64,000 bases of DNA. Origin: Nocardia niwae NBRC 108934 = DSM 45340 (GTDB lineage: Bacteria; Actinomycetota; Actinomycetes; Mycobacteriales; Mycobacteriaceae). Of this stretch, positions 55,683 to 64,000 are shown piece by piece. The stretch lies in the NCBI RefSeq assembly GCF_001613465.1, contig NZ_BDCK01000034.1, positions 62,001 to 126,000 on the forward strand. Reading direction: 5' to 3'. Within the stretch, counting starts at the first letter, position 1; each line of letters starts with the position of its first letter. The translations under genes and the position numbers were made by a program. The notes under the pieces are model-generated. The model was given only the letters and a program-made list of their open reading frames with translations. It was not told the DNA's origin and searched no databases.

Positions 55683-57110
55683 ATGACCGAGACCCTCCCA
55701 CCCGTCGCGTCGCCCGTCGGCGCGCCCGCGGCCACGATCGGCGGTCGCAGGCTCGCCGCCGTGCTGGCCGCGGTCGGCATCCCGATGTTCATGGTCACGC
55801 TGGACAACCTGGTCGTGACGAACGCGCTGCCGGTGATCCGCACCGAGCTGGGCGCCTCGCTGACCGACCTGCAATGGTTCGTCAACGCCTACACGCTGTC
55901 GTTCGCCTCGCTGCTGCTCACCGCGTCCGCCCTCGGTGACCGGCTCGGCAGGCGCCGAGTCTTCGTGCTCGGCATCGCGGTGTTCACCCTGGCGTCCGCG
56001 GTGTGCGCGCTGGCCACCGGGCCGGGCATGCTCATCGCGGCGCGGGCGGTGCAGGGCTTCGGCGCGGCGGGAGTGATGCCGCTGTCGCTGACGCTGTTGT
56101 CGGCGGCGGTGCCGGAGAAGATGCGCAACGCGGCCATCGGAATCTGGGGCGGGATCGCCGGCCTCGGCGTCGCGCTCGGTCCGCTCATCGGCGGCGCGGT
56201 CGTCGAGGGGCTGAGCTGGCAGTGGATCTTCTGGGTGAACGTGCCGATCGGCCTGGTCGTACTGCCGTTCGCGCTGCGGGTTCTAGGAGAGTCGCGCGGC
56301 GGCAGCAGGAAAATCGACCTGGTGGGGCTGCTGCTGTCGGCGGGTGGCGTGCTCGCGGTGGTGTGGGGCGTGATCCACGGCGCCGAGGATGGCTGGACGT
56401 CGACCGGCGTGCTGTCCGCGCTGGTCGGCGGCGTGTTCCTGCTCGGCTGCCTGATCGCCTGGGAACTGCGCACGCCGGAACCGATGCTGCCGCTGCGCTT
56501 GTTCCGCTCCCGTGCGTTCCGGGTGAGCAATACGACCGGCTTCACGTTCTCGATGGGCGTCTTCGGATCGATCTTCCTGCTGGCCCAGTACTTCCAGGTC
56601 GTGCAGGGCTACGGGCCACTGGAGTCCGGTATCCGCACCATGCCGTGGACGATGGCGCCGATGGTCGTCGCCCCGCTGGCGGGTTTGATCGTCGACAAGG
56701 TCGGAGCCCGTGCACTGCTCACCACCGGGCAGGCATTGCTGGCCGTCGCGCTGGCCTGGATGGCGGCGGTCACGTCCGTCGACGCGAGTTACCTGTCGTT
56801 CGTCGGTCCGTTCCTGCTCGGCGGCATCGGCATGGGTCTGACCTTCGCGCCGAGCGCCACCGTGGTGATGGCCGCGGCGGCGGAGGAGGACCGCGCGATC
56901 GCCTCCGGCACCAACAACACCCTGCGGGAGGTCGGGGTCGCCATGGGCGTCGCGGTGCTGGCGTCGGTGTTCGCCGCGCGGGGCTCGTACCTGGATCCGC
57001 AGAGCTACGTGGACGGACTGGTTCCCGCGGTGTGGGTCGGCGCCGCGATCGTGGCGGCCGGTGGGCTGGTATCGCGCCTGCTGCCTTCCCGCATCACGGC
57101 CGCGCGTTGA
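55683..57110 (+). CDS. MFS drug exporter, DHA2 (EmrB/QacA) family
   Basis: The 475-residue membrane protein has about 14 hydrophobic helices. Family marks are motif D1 LDNLVVTNALPVIRTELGAS, motif A GDRLGRRRVFVLG and motif C GAAGVMPLSLTLLS...GIWGGIAGLGVALGPLIGG. It exports drugs, dyes or metabolites in exchange for protons. The start ATG follows CAAGGACTGGAC. The divergent TetR gene and the direct repeats indicate substrate-induced expression. The actual substrate is unknown. Confidence 0.92.
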   Translation: MTETLPPVASPVGAPAATIGGRRLAAVLAAVGIPMFMVTLDNLVVTNALPVIRTELGASLTDLQWFVNAYTLSFASLLLTASALGDRLGRRRVFVLGIAVFTLASAVCALATGPGMLIAARAVQGFGAAGVMPLSLTLLSAAVPEKMRNAAIGIWGGIAGLGVALGPLIGGAVVEGLSWQWIFWVNVPIGLVVLPFALRVLGESRGGSRKIDLVGLLLSAGGVLAVVWGVIHGAEDGWTSTGVLSALVGGVFLLGCLIAWELRTPEPMLPLRLFRSRAFRVSNTTGFTFSMGVFGSIFLLAQYFQVVQGYGPLESGIRTMPWTMAPMVVAPLAGLIVDKVGARALLTTGQALLAVALAWMAAVTSVDASYLSFVGPFLLGGIGMGLTFAPSATVVMAAAAEEDRAIASGTNNTLREVGVAMGVAVLASVFAARGSYLDPQSYVDGLVPAVWVGAAIVAAGGLVSRLLPSRITAAR

Positions 57111-57297
57111 CCGGCGACCCAATCGCGCTGACCGCTGACGCCCGGCCCTTGGGTACTGCCCCGGGGCCGGGCGTTTCGCGGATCGCACAGTTTTGGTGCC
57201 GACCGGTCGCGTCGCGGATCCGGCGCTCGCCCGGCGGGCTCGGGGCTACCACACCGCTCGCGCGGCGCGGCGGGTAATCCGGGTGAATCCGCCATAG

Positions 57298-58446
<1,149 letters not shown>

Positions 58447-58479
58447 CCTCACCCTTCGATCGAGAGAGCGAAACGTCAA

Positions 58480-60987
58480 GTGCGAGTAGCGCAGTCCTGG
58501 CTGACCGACATCATCCAGCGCACCAACCCGGAGTGGTCGGTGACGCCGGAGGAGCTCGACGCGGGATTCGTCCGGGTCGGGCTGGAAGTCGAAGAGGTCG
58601 ACGAGCTCCGGCGGGTCGCGGGCCCGGAGGGCGGGGAGCCGCCGCTGGTGGTCGGCCGGGTCGCCGAGATCACCGAGCTGACCGAGTTCAAGAAGCCGAT
58701 CCGCTTCTGCAAGGTGGACATCGGCAAGCCCGAGTTGCAGGAAATCATCTGCGGCGCACGGAATTTCCGGGTCGGTGACCTGGTGGTCGTGGTGCTGCCC
58801 GGCGGCGTGCTGCCCGGCGGGTTCGAGATCACCTCACGCAAGACCTACGGCCACGTCTCCAACGGGATGATCTGCTCGGTCGCCGAACTCGGGATCGGCA
58901 AGGACCATTCCGGCATCCTCGTGCTGGAGCCCGGCACCGCCGAGCCGGGCACCGACGCCAACGCGCTGCTCGGCCTGGACGACACGGTCATCGAGCTGAA
59001 CATCACCCCCGACCGGGGCTACTGCTTCTCGGTGCGCGGCCTGGCCCGTGAGCTGGCCTGCGGTTTCGATCTGGACTACGCCGACCCGGCGGTGCGGACC
59101 CTGCCCGACCACGAGCAGGAAGCCTGGTCGATCCGGGTCCAGCCGGATTCGAAGTGCACCCGTTTCGCGGCGCGCCGGGTCACCGGCATCGACCCGGAGG
59201 CGGTGAGCCCTTGGTGGTTGCAGCGCAGGCTGCTGCTGTCGGGCGTGCGCCCGATCTCGCCCGCGGTGGACGTCACCAATTACGTGATGCTCGAGCTGGG
59301 GCAGCCGCTGCACGCCTTCGACGCGTCCAGGGTCGCGGGCGGCCTGGTGGTCCGTGCCGCGAACGCGGGCGAGACGCTGCGCACCCTGGACGACGTGGAA
59401 CGCACGCTGGACGCCGAGGACGTGGTGATCGCCGACGATTCCGGCGTCATCTCGCTGGCCGGTGTGATGGGTGGGGCGAGCACCGAGGTCGGCGCCGAGA
59501 GCACCGACATCCTGCTCGAAGCCGCCACGTGGAACCCGTTGCTGATCTACCGGACCGCGCGCAGGCACAAGCTGGTGTCCGAGGCGGGTAAGCGGTACGA
59601 GCGGGTCGTCGACCCGGAGATCAACGTCGCCGCGCTCGACCGGGCGGCCACGCTGCTCGCCGAGATCGCGGGCGGCACCGTCGAACCCGTGCTGACCGAC
59701 GTCCGCGCCCCGCTTCCAGCGCCCGAGCCCATCCGGATCGACATCGATCTGGCCGACCGCGTCGCGGGCGTCACATACCCGACCGGGACCTCGGCGCGCC
59801 GCCTGGCCCAGATCGGCTGCATCGTCGAGGTCGGCGTCAGCGAGGCCGGGCACGGCCAGCTCGTGGTGACCCCGCCGAGCTGGCGGCCGGACCTGGCCCA
59901 GCCTGCCGACCTGGTGGAAGAGGTGCTGCGGCTGGAGGGTCTGGAGCAGATCCCGTCCGTGCTGCCCGCCGCCCCGGCCGGTCGGGGGCTCACGCCGACC
60001 CAGCGCCGCCGCCGCGCCGTCAGCCGTGCACTGGCGTTCGCGGGCGCTGTGGAGGTCCCGCCGCCGCTGTTCCTGCCCGCCGGGGTGTTCGACACCTGGG
60101 GCCTTGACGCCGACGACCCGCGCCGCGTCACCACGAAGGTGCTGAATCCGCTGGACGTGGAGCGCGCCGAACTGGCCACCACCCTGCTGCCCGGACTGCT
60201 CGAGGTGGCCGCCCGCAATATCGCACGCGGCGCGCGTGATCTGGCGATCTACGGCATCGCGCAGGTCGTGCTGCCCGGGGCGAGGACCAGGGCGGTCGAT
60301 CCGCTGCCGGTGGACCGTCGCCCGACCGACGAGGAGATCGCCGAGCTGCTCGACTCGCTGCCCGAACAGCCGGTGCACGTGGCGGCCGTCCTGACCGGCC
60401 GCCGCGAGCCCCGCGGGCCGTGGGGGCCGGGCCGTCCGGTGGAGGCCGCCGACGCGTTCGCCCTCGCCGACGCCGTGGCAGACGCGGCGGGCGTGACCAT
60501 CGAGCGCCGTGCGGCGGCGCACCTGCCCTGGCACCCCGGCCGCTGCGCCGAGCTGGTGATCGAGGGCACGGTCGTCGGCTATGCGGGTGAACTGCACCCG
60601 GCCGTGCTGGAACGTTCCGGTCTCCCGCCGCGCACCTGCGCCGTCGAACTCGACCTGGACGCGTTGCCGCTGCGGGAATCCCGGCCGGTTCCGACGGTGT
60701 CGCCGTTCCCGGCGGTGCTCCAGGACGTCTCGGTGAGCGTCGAGAAGACGATTCCGGCGGCGTCGGTGCAGGCCGCACTGCGCACCGGCGGCGGCGAACT
60801 GCTCGAGGACATCGCGCTGTTCGACGTCTACGAGGGCGCTCAGGCGGGCGAGGGACGCAAGTCGCTCACCTATGCCCTGCGTTTCCGCGCCGCCGACCGG
60901 ACCCTCACCGAGGACGAGGCCAGTGCGGCGCGCGACGCGGCCGTCGCGGCGGCGGCCGACGCCGTGGGGGCGGTGCTGCGGGGCTGA
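58480..60987 (+). CDS. pheT: phenylalanyl-tRNA synthetase beta subunit
   Basis: The 835-residue PheT has a tRNA-binding OB fold (about 40-150, [12 protein letters not shown]), the B3/B4 editing domain (about 210-380, [25 protein letters not shown] and [11 protein letters not shown]), the B5 domain (about 405-485), the catalytic-like core (about 490-700), and a C-terminal FDX-ACB anticodon domain (about 740-835, [18 protein letters not shown]). Start GTG at 58480 has GAGAGAG upstream. The pair pheS-pheT is one transcript ended by a hairpin. In related genomes argC usually follows; here other genes intervene. Confidence 0.97.
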   Translation: MRVAQSWLTDIIQRTNPEWSVTPEELDAGFVRVGLEVEEVDELRRVAGPEGGEPPLVVGRVAEITELTEFKKPIRFCKVDIGKPELQEIICGARNFRVGDLVVVVLPGGVLPGGFEITSRKTYGHVSNGMICSVAELGIGKDHSGILVLEPGTAEPGTDANALLGLDDTVIELNITPDRGYCFSVRGLARELACGFDLDYADPAVRTLPDHEQEAWSIRVQPDSKCTRFAARRVTGIDPEAVSPWWLQRRLLLSGVRPISPAVDVTNYVMLELGQPLHAFDASRVAGGLVVRAANAGETLRTLDDVERTLDAEDVVIADDSGVISLAGVMGGASTEVGAESTDILLEAATWNPLLIYRTARRHKLVSEAGKRYERVVDPEINVAALDRAATLLAEIAGGTVEPVLTDVRAPLPAPEPIRIDIDLADRVAGVTYPTGTSARRLAQIGCIVEVGVSEAGHGQLVVTPPSWRPDLAQPADLVEEVLRLEGLEQIPSVLPAAPAGRGLTPTQRRRRAVSRALAFAGAVEVPPPLFLPAGVFDTWGLDADDPRRVTTKVLNPLDVERAELATTLLPGLLEVAARNIARGARDLAIYGIAQVVLPGARTRAVDPLPVDRRPTDEEIAELLDSLPEQPVHVAAVLTGRREPRGPWGPGRPVEAADAFALADAVADAAGVTIERRAAAHLPWHPGRCAELVIEGTVVGYAGELHPAVLERSGLPPRTCAVELDLDALPLRESRPVPTVSPFPAVLQDVSVSVEKTIPAASVQAALRTGGGELLEDIALFDVYEGAQAGEGRKSLTYALRFRAADRTLTEDEASAARDAAVAAAADAVGAVLRG

Positions 60988-61002
60988 CGTCTGGTTCTCG
61001 TG

Positions 61003-61044
61003 GCAACAGAGGCCGTGCGGCTGAGGGCGTACGGCCTCGTTGTT
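61003..61044 (+). terminator. hairpin terminator after pheT
   Basis: GAGGCCGT (61009-61016) pairs with ACGGCCTC (61031-61038), flanked by AACA and TTGTT which can extend the stem, then TCTATG. It begins about 20 bp after the pheT stop. Confidence 0.75.
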
Positions 61045-61359
61045 CTATGCCAGCCGTCTCCCGGCGCTTGTTGTCGCCCGGTGTCCGCCGGTGTCGCGGC
61101 CGGGTCGCCCGTCCGGCCGAGGTGGTGAGCGTCTGCGGTGCCGAACGCGGCCCTCGTTCGCCGATGTCGAGAGCATCCGGCCGGTGCCCGGTTCGAAGTG
61201 TCGCCGCCGGCCGACAGTGTCGTTCGTAAGGCGCGACGGTCGGCCGCTTCGAGCCGCTCTGCCGATGTCGCCGTCTCGGGTCATCGAGATCGAAGCGCGG
61301 TGATCCGCCGAGGTTGCGGCACCCGCGCGACCCGGCCTCGCCTGTCCAGGAGTAAGAAC

Positions 61360-62133
61360 GTGGTCATGCGACATCCGGCCCGTCCGATCCTCAACGCGCT
61401 GACCTATCTGCCGGAACGGACGGTGCTGCAGACTCCGGCGCTGCTCGGCATGGAGTACACCGACCTGTCCCTGCGCACCTCGGACGGGGAGACCGTGCAC
61501 GCGTGGTGGATGCCCGCCCCTGATTCGGTCGGGCACATCCTGTTCGCGCACGGCAACGCGGGCAATCTCGGCGACCGGGTGCCGATCTTCGCGTTGCTCA
61601 CCGAGGCCGGTTTCGACGTGCTGGCCTTCGACTACCGCGGATACGGGCGCAGCACCGGGCGACCGACCGAGCACGGCACTTACCTCGACGCGCACGCCGC
61701 GCGGCGCGCGCTGCTCGCGCAACCCGGTGTCGATCCCAACCGGGTGCTGTATCTGGGCAAATCCCTCGGGGGCGGCGTGGTGCTCGAGCTGGCGCAGCAC
61801 CATCCGCCCGCCGGCGTGATGCTGATGTCCACCTTCAGCGGCCTGCGGGATGCGGCCCGGTCGGTCTATCCGTTCCTGCCCGCCCCACTGGTGCCGAACG
61901 CCTACCCGAACGAACGTCGCATTCGCTCGCTGCGCGCTCCGGTGCTGATCATGCACGGCGACCAGGACGAACTGCTGCCGCTGCGGCACGCGCAACGGCT
62001 CTACGCCGCCGCGCCGGAGCCGAAACGGCTCGTCGTCTTTCCCGGGGCCGGGCACAACGATCTGATCGTCGTCGGCGGGTCGGCCTGGTACGACCTGGTG
62101 CGTACGTGGGCGGGTGCGCTCGTGCGGTCGTGA
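61360..62133 (+). CDS. alpha/beta hydrolase (serine hydrolase, BAAT/FrsA-like)
   Basis: The 257-residue protein has oxyanion-hole HGNAGNLGDR (about 66-75), nucleophile Ser in LGKSLGGGVVLEL (about 133), acid in MHGDQDELLP (about 203) and His in GAGHNDL (about 233). This set matches the bem46-like branch of alpha/beta hydrolases, often with a hydrophobic N-terminus; here that part is short. The substrate is unknown. The GTG at 61360 is chosen because AGGAG lies 8 nt upstream; the long open frame before it shows no homology. Confidence 0.85.
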   Translation: MVMRHPARPILNALTYLPERTVLQTPALLGMEYTDLSLRTSDGETVHAWWMPAPDSVGHILFAHGNAGNLGDRVPIFALLTEAGFDVLAFDYRGYGRSTGRPTEHGTYLDAHAARRALLAQPGVDPNRVLYLGKSLGGGVVLELAQHHPPAGVMLMSTFSGLRDAARSVYPFLPAPLVPNAYPNERRIRSLRAPVLIMHGDQDELLPLRHAQRLYAAAPEPKRLVVFPGAGHNDLIVVGGSAWYDLVRTWAGALVRS

Positions 62134-62160
62134 GCGGCGCGCGCTGCGTCCGGCCGTGCG

Positions 62161-62166
62161 TAGCCT
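62161..62166 (+). promoter_or_regulatory. -10 box of a leaderless promoter
   Basis: TAGCCT is followed by 6 nt (GGCGGT) and the ATG at 62173, with no ribosome-binding site. Confidence 0.5.
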
Positions 62167-62172
62167 GGCGGT

Positions 62173-62691
62173 ATGAGTGACAACAGCGAAATCGCGAGCC
62201 GGTTGGCGGGGCTGTCCGACGCGGAACTCGCCGGGGTCCTGCTCGTCGCCACGGCAGGGCGTCCCGGTTTCGCGGCGGTGCACGCGGCGCTGACGGGGCT
62301 GTTGGAGACCGGTGATGCGCGTGTCGCCGGAGATGTGACTCCTACCACCCCCGTCGGCGTCACTGCGCTTCCTCCGCAGGCCCCGCGGGCATCCGGGCAG
62401 GTAGACGACAGTTCGGCGGTACCGGCGGTACCGGTACCGCCGCCGGGTATCGCCGCCGACGCCGGGAGCGGCGGGTATTCGGGTTCCGGTGTTCCTACTT
62501 TCGAGTCAGTTCGCGATAAGGTCGAGCAGCGCTACGGCACCGCGCAGGGGATGGGCGAACTCGACCGGCAGACTCCCGTGGGACGCAGCGTGGACGAACA
62601 ATGGCAGGCACGCGAGAAGGCTGCCCGTGAGCGCCTGGATCGGATCCGGAAATCGTTGCACGGCAACGACATCGACCCGCACCAGCCGTGA
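62173..62691 (+). CDS. uncharacterised 172-residue protein
   Basis: I do not recognise the family. Residues 1-50 form a likely helical region (SEIASRLAGLSDAELAGVLLVATAGRPGFAAVHAALTGLLE). Then comes a low-complexity Pro/Ala/Gly/Val linker (about 52-110). A charged helical tail follows (about 112-172, FESVRDKVEQRYG and ARERLDRIRKSLHGNDIDPHQP). No membrane segment or metal site is seen. The next gene, 45 bp downstream on the same strand, may share its transcript. Confidence 0.65.
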   Translation: MSDNSEIASRLAGLSDAELAGVLLVATAGRPGFAAVHAALTGLLETGDARVAGDVTPTTPVGVTALPPQAPRASGQVDDSSAVPAVPVPPPGIAADAGSGGYSGSGVPTFESVRDKVEQRYGTAQGMGELDRQTPVGRSVDEQWQAREKAARERLDRIRKSLHGNDIDPHQP

Positions 62692-62736
62692 GCCGGGCCG
62701 CGCGCGCCGGACAACGACTGTGATGGGTGGAATTCG

Positions 62737-63756
62737 ATGAGCGAGCCGCGTGAGATCGCCGAACGGCTACTGGACGCCCAGGTGGAATTCCTGCTCGCGG
62801 AGGTGACCGGCGAGCGTTTCGCGGAGGTGATCGCACGCGACACCGAGGCGGTGCTCGGGGTAGCCGACACGCTCGTGTTCCGGGACGTCGTGGAGATCGA
62901 GCAGGCCAAGCAGACCGTCCGCACCGTCGTCGAGTTGATCGGCGGCAGTCCGGTGTTCGCCGACATGGTCGGTGTGTTCGCCGACTCCATCTACGACCGC
63001 ATCGCCGCCGACAACGACTACACCCTCGGCGAGGTGGTCGAGCGTGAGCCGGTGGAGGCGCTGCTGGAGAAGATCTTCGGCATGCACCAGGCGCAGGAGC
63101 GCATCCTGGACCGGCTCACCGAGAGCCCGCTGGTGGCCACCGTCGCGTCGAAGTTCGTGGACAAGCTGATCAACGACTTCATGCAGGCCAACCGGGAGCG
63201 CGCGGAGAAGATCCCGGGCGTCTCCTCGCTGATGTCGCTGGGGCAGTCGGCGGCCAATCGTGCCAAGAAGGTCGCCGACAGCACGTTCGTCGGCGATCTG
63301 GCGGGAAAGGGTGCGCTGTTCGCGCTCAAGCGCACCAACAACGCCATCCGAGAGATGTTGCGCGACGCGCCGGTGCACGCCGCCGCGATGGAGTTCTGGG
63401 ATCTGCACGCCGACGAACCGGTCAGCGGTCTGCGCGAATACCTCAGCCGGAAGGACCTCAACGAGCTGGTGCTGCTGTGCTACGAGATCGCCGTCACCAC
63501 CCGCGAGAAGGAGTACTTCGGCCTGCTCCTGGACGAGTGCGTGGAGGTGTTCTTCACCAAGTACGGCGATTACACCCTGGCGGCCATGCTGCCCGAACTC
63601 GGCCTCACCGGTGACGACATCATGAAGGAGATCCTCCGGTACGGACCGGCGGTCATCGAGGGCGCGAAGCGCGAAGGAGTGCTCGCCGGGCTGATCCGTG
63701 AGCGCCTCGCCCCCTTCTACACCTCCGACAAGGTGCTCGACATCCTTGCCGGGTGA
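62737..63756 (+). CDS. uncharacterised helical protein, 339 residues
   Basis: The family is not recognised by name. The product is soluble and almost wholly helical, with many Glu, Arg, Leu and Ala. Notable stretches are TPSVFA-like SPVFADMVGVFADSIYDRI (about 70-88), ANRERAEKIPGVSSLMSLGQSAANRAKKVADSTFVGDL (about 151-188) and a conserved-looking LLCYEIAVTTREKEYFGLLLDECVEVFFTKYG (about 246-277). It might act in cell-envelope or membrane-surface complexes, but this is a guess. It lies in tandem with the preceding unknown gene. Confidence 0.7.
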   Translation: MSEPREIAERLLDAQVEFLLAEVTGERFAEVIARDTEAVLGVADTLVFRDVVEIEQAKQTVRTVVELIGGSPVFADMVGVFADSIYDRIAADNDYTLGEVVEREPVEALLEKIFGMHQAQERILDRLTESPLVATVASKFVDKLINDFMQANRERAEKIPGVSSLMSLGQSAANRAKKVADSTFVGDLAGKGALFALKRTNNAIREMLRDAPVHAAAMEFWDLHADEPVSGLREYLSRKDLNELVLLCYEIAVTTREKEYFGLLLDECVEVFFTKYGDYTLAAMLPELGLTGDDIMKEILRYGPAVIEGAKREGVLAGLIRERLAPFYTSDKVLDILAG

Positions 63757-63769
63757 GGCCGAAGGCCGT

Positions 63770-64000
63770 TCATCTGGGCAGGGCGGGGACGATCGCTTCG
63801 CCGACGGTCGCGAGCCGGTCGCAGGGATTGCCGTCCGCGGTCTTGTTGACCAGCGTCAGTTGCAGCAGACCCTGGCGAGCGGGGAAGAGCACGTCGCACA
63901 TCTGATCCTTGGCGGCGTCGTCGACGCGGAACTGGCGTCCGGAGCGCCCGCCGATCGTGATGTCCTGGAAGTCGACATTGCCCGGCTTGCGCTCGAACTC
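63770..64000 (-). CDS. DUF3558 lipoprotein, C-terminal part
   Basis: The last 76 codons of a gene lie at the right edge and run off the window. The fragment holds DITIGGRSGRQFRVDDAAKDQMCDVLFPARQGLLQLTLVNK, then DGNPCDRLATVGEAIVPALPR and the stop. Two Cys in these positions and the closing PCxxLxxxxExIxPxLP are typical of actinobacterial DUF3558 lipoproteins, which are exported and of unknown role. The signal peptide lies beyond the edge. It is convergent with the preceding gene (13-bp gap). Confidence 0.75.
   Translation of the reverse strand, partial: EFERKPGNVDFQDITIGGRSGRQFRVDDAAKDQMCDVLFPARQGLLQLTLVNKTADGNPCDRLATVGEAIVPALPR

Overview
The window is high-GC actinobacterial chromosome, most probably Nocardia or a close mycolic-acid relative. 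The main evidence is gene order. The series pdtaR (response regulator with ANTAR domain), polA, rpsA, coaE, DUF402 gene, uvrB, universal stress protein, uvrA, infC-rpmI-rplT, tsnR-like methyltransferase, pheS-pheT is, from memory, the order of the Mycobacterium tuberculosis Rv1626-Rv1650 region. GTG starts are common. Several genes show a TANNNT box 6-7 nt before the start codon and no ribosome-binding site, as expected for leaderless mRNAs of this group. No insertion sequence, phage gene or CRISPR array was seen.

Layout. 1-2.3 kb: the start of a low-molecular-weight tyrosine phosphatase, a DUF4188 protein, a membrane protein and tRNA-Leu(CAA). 2.5-8.9 kb: pdtaR, then a branched-chain amino-acid ABC transporter (livJ-H-M and a single LivG-LivF fusion ATPase). 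9-14.2 kb: a DUF885 peptidase-like protein, polA and a beta-carbonic anhydrase. 14.4-25.3 kb is lineage-specific compared with M. tuberculosis: a stand-alone LeuA-type regulatory domain behind a leucine-type leader, thioredoxin, a 2H phosphoesterase, an isopropylmalate/isocitrate dehydrogenase-family enzyme, a glutamate-type ABC transporter, a LysR/FAD-oxidoreductase divergent pair, an SPFH protein with a 52-residue ribbon-helix-helix protein, and a methyltransferase.

25.5-38.8 kb: rpsA, a divergent NmrA-type reductase/TetR pair, a TetR remnant, coaE-GrpB, two tandem DUF402 paralogues, uvrB, a VOC protein/AraC pair, a DoxX protein and the universal stress protein. 38.8-47 kb: a HelD/HelR-type RNA-polymerase helicase with a possible rifamycin-associated element, a PAS-GGDEF diguanylate cyclase, a lone ketosynthase, an S30AE-C-terminal dormancy protein with a DosR-like box, and a DevS/DosT-like haem sensor kinase. 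47.4-64 kb: uvrA, a hydrolase, DUF1844 and DinB proteins, the infC-rpmI-rplT operon (AUC start, structured leader), an rRNA methyltransferase, a TetR/DHA2 efflux pair, pheST, a hydrolase, two uncharacterised proteins and the end of a DUF3558 lipoprotein.

The core carries replication/repair, translation and CoA synthesis. Around it sit small stress and export modules: hypoxia/dormancy, rifamycin-type RNA-polymerase rescue, drug efflux and redox. I see no clearly new multi-gene system. The best candidates for follow-up are the orphan LeuA domain with its leader, the HelR gene with its RAE-like repeat, the DosR-like box with the DevS homologue, and the LivG-LivF fusion.
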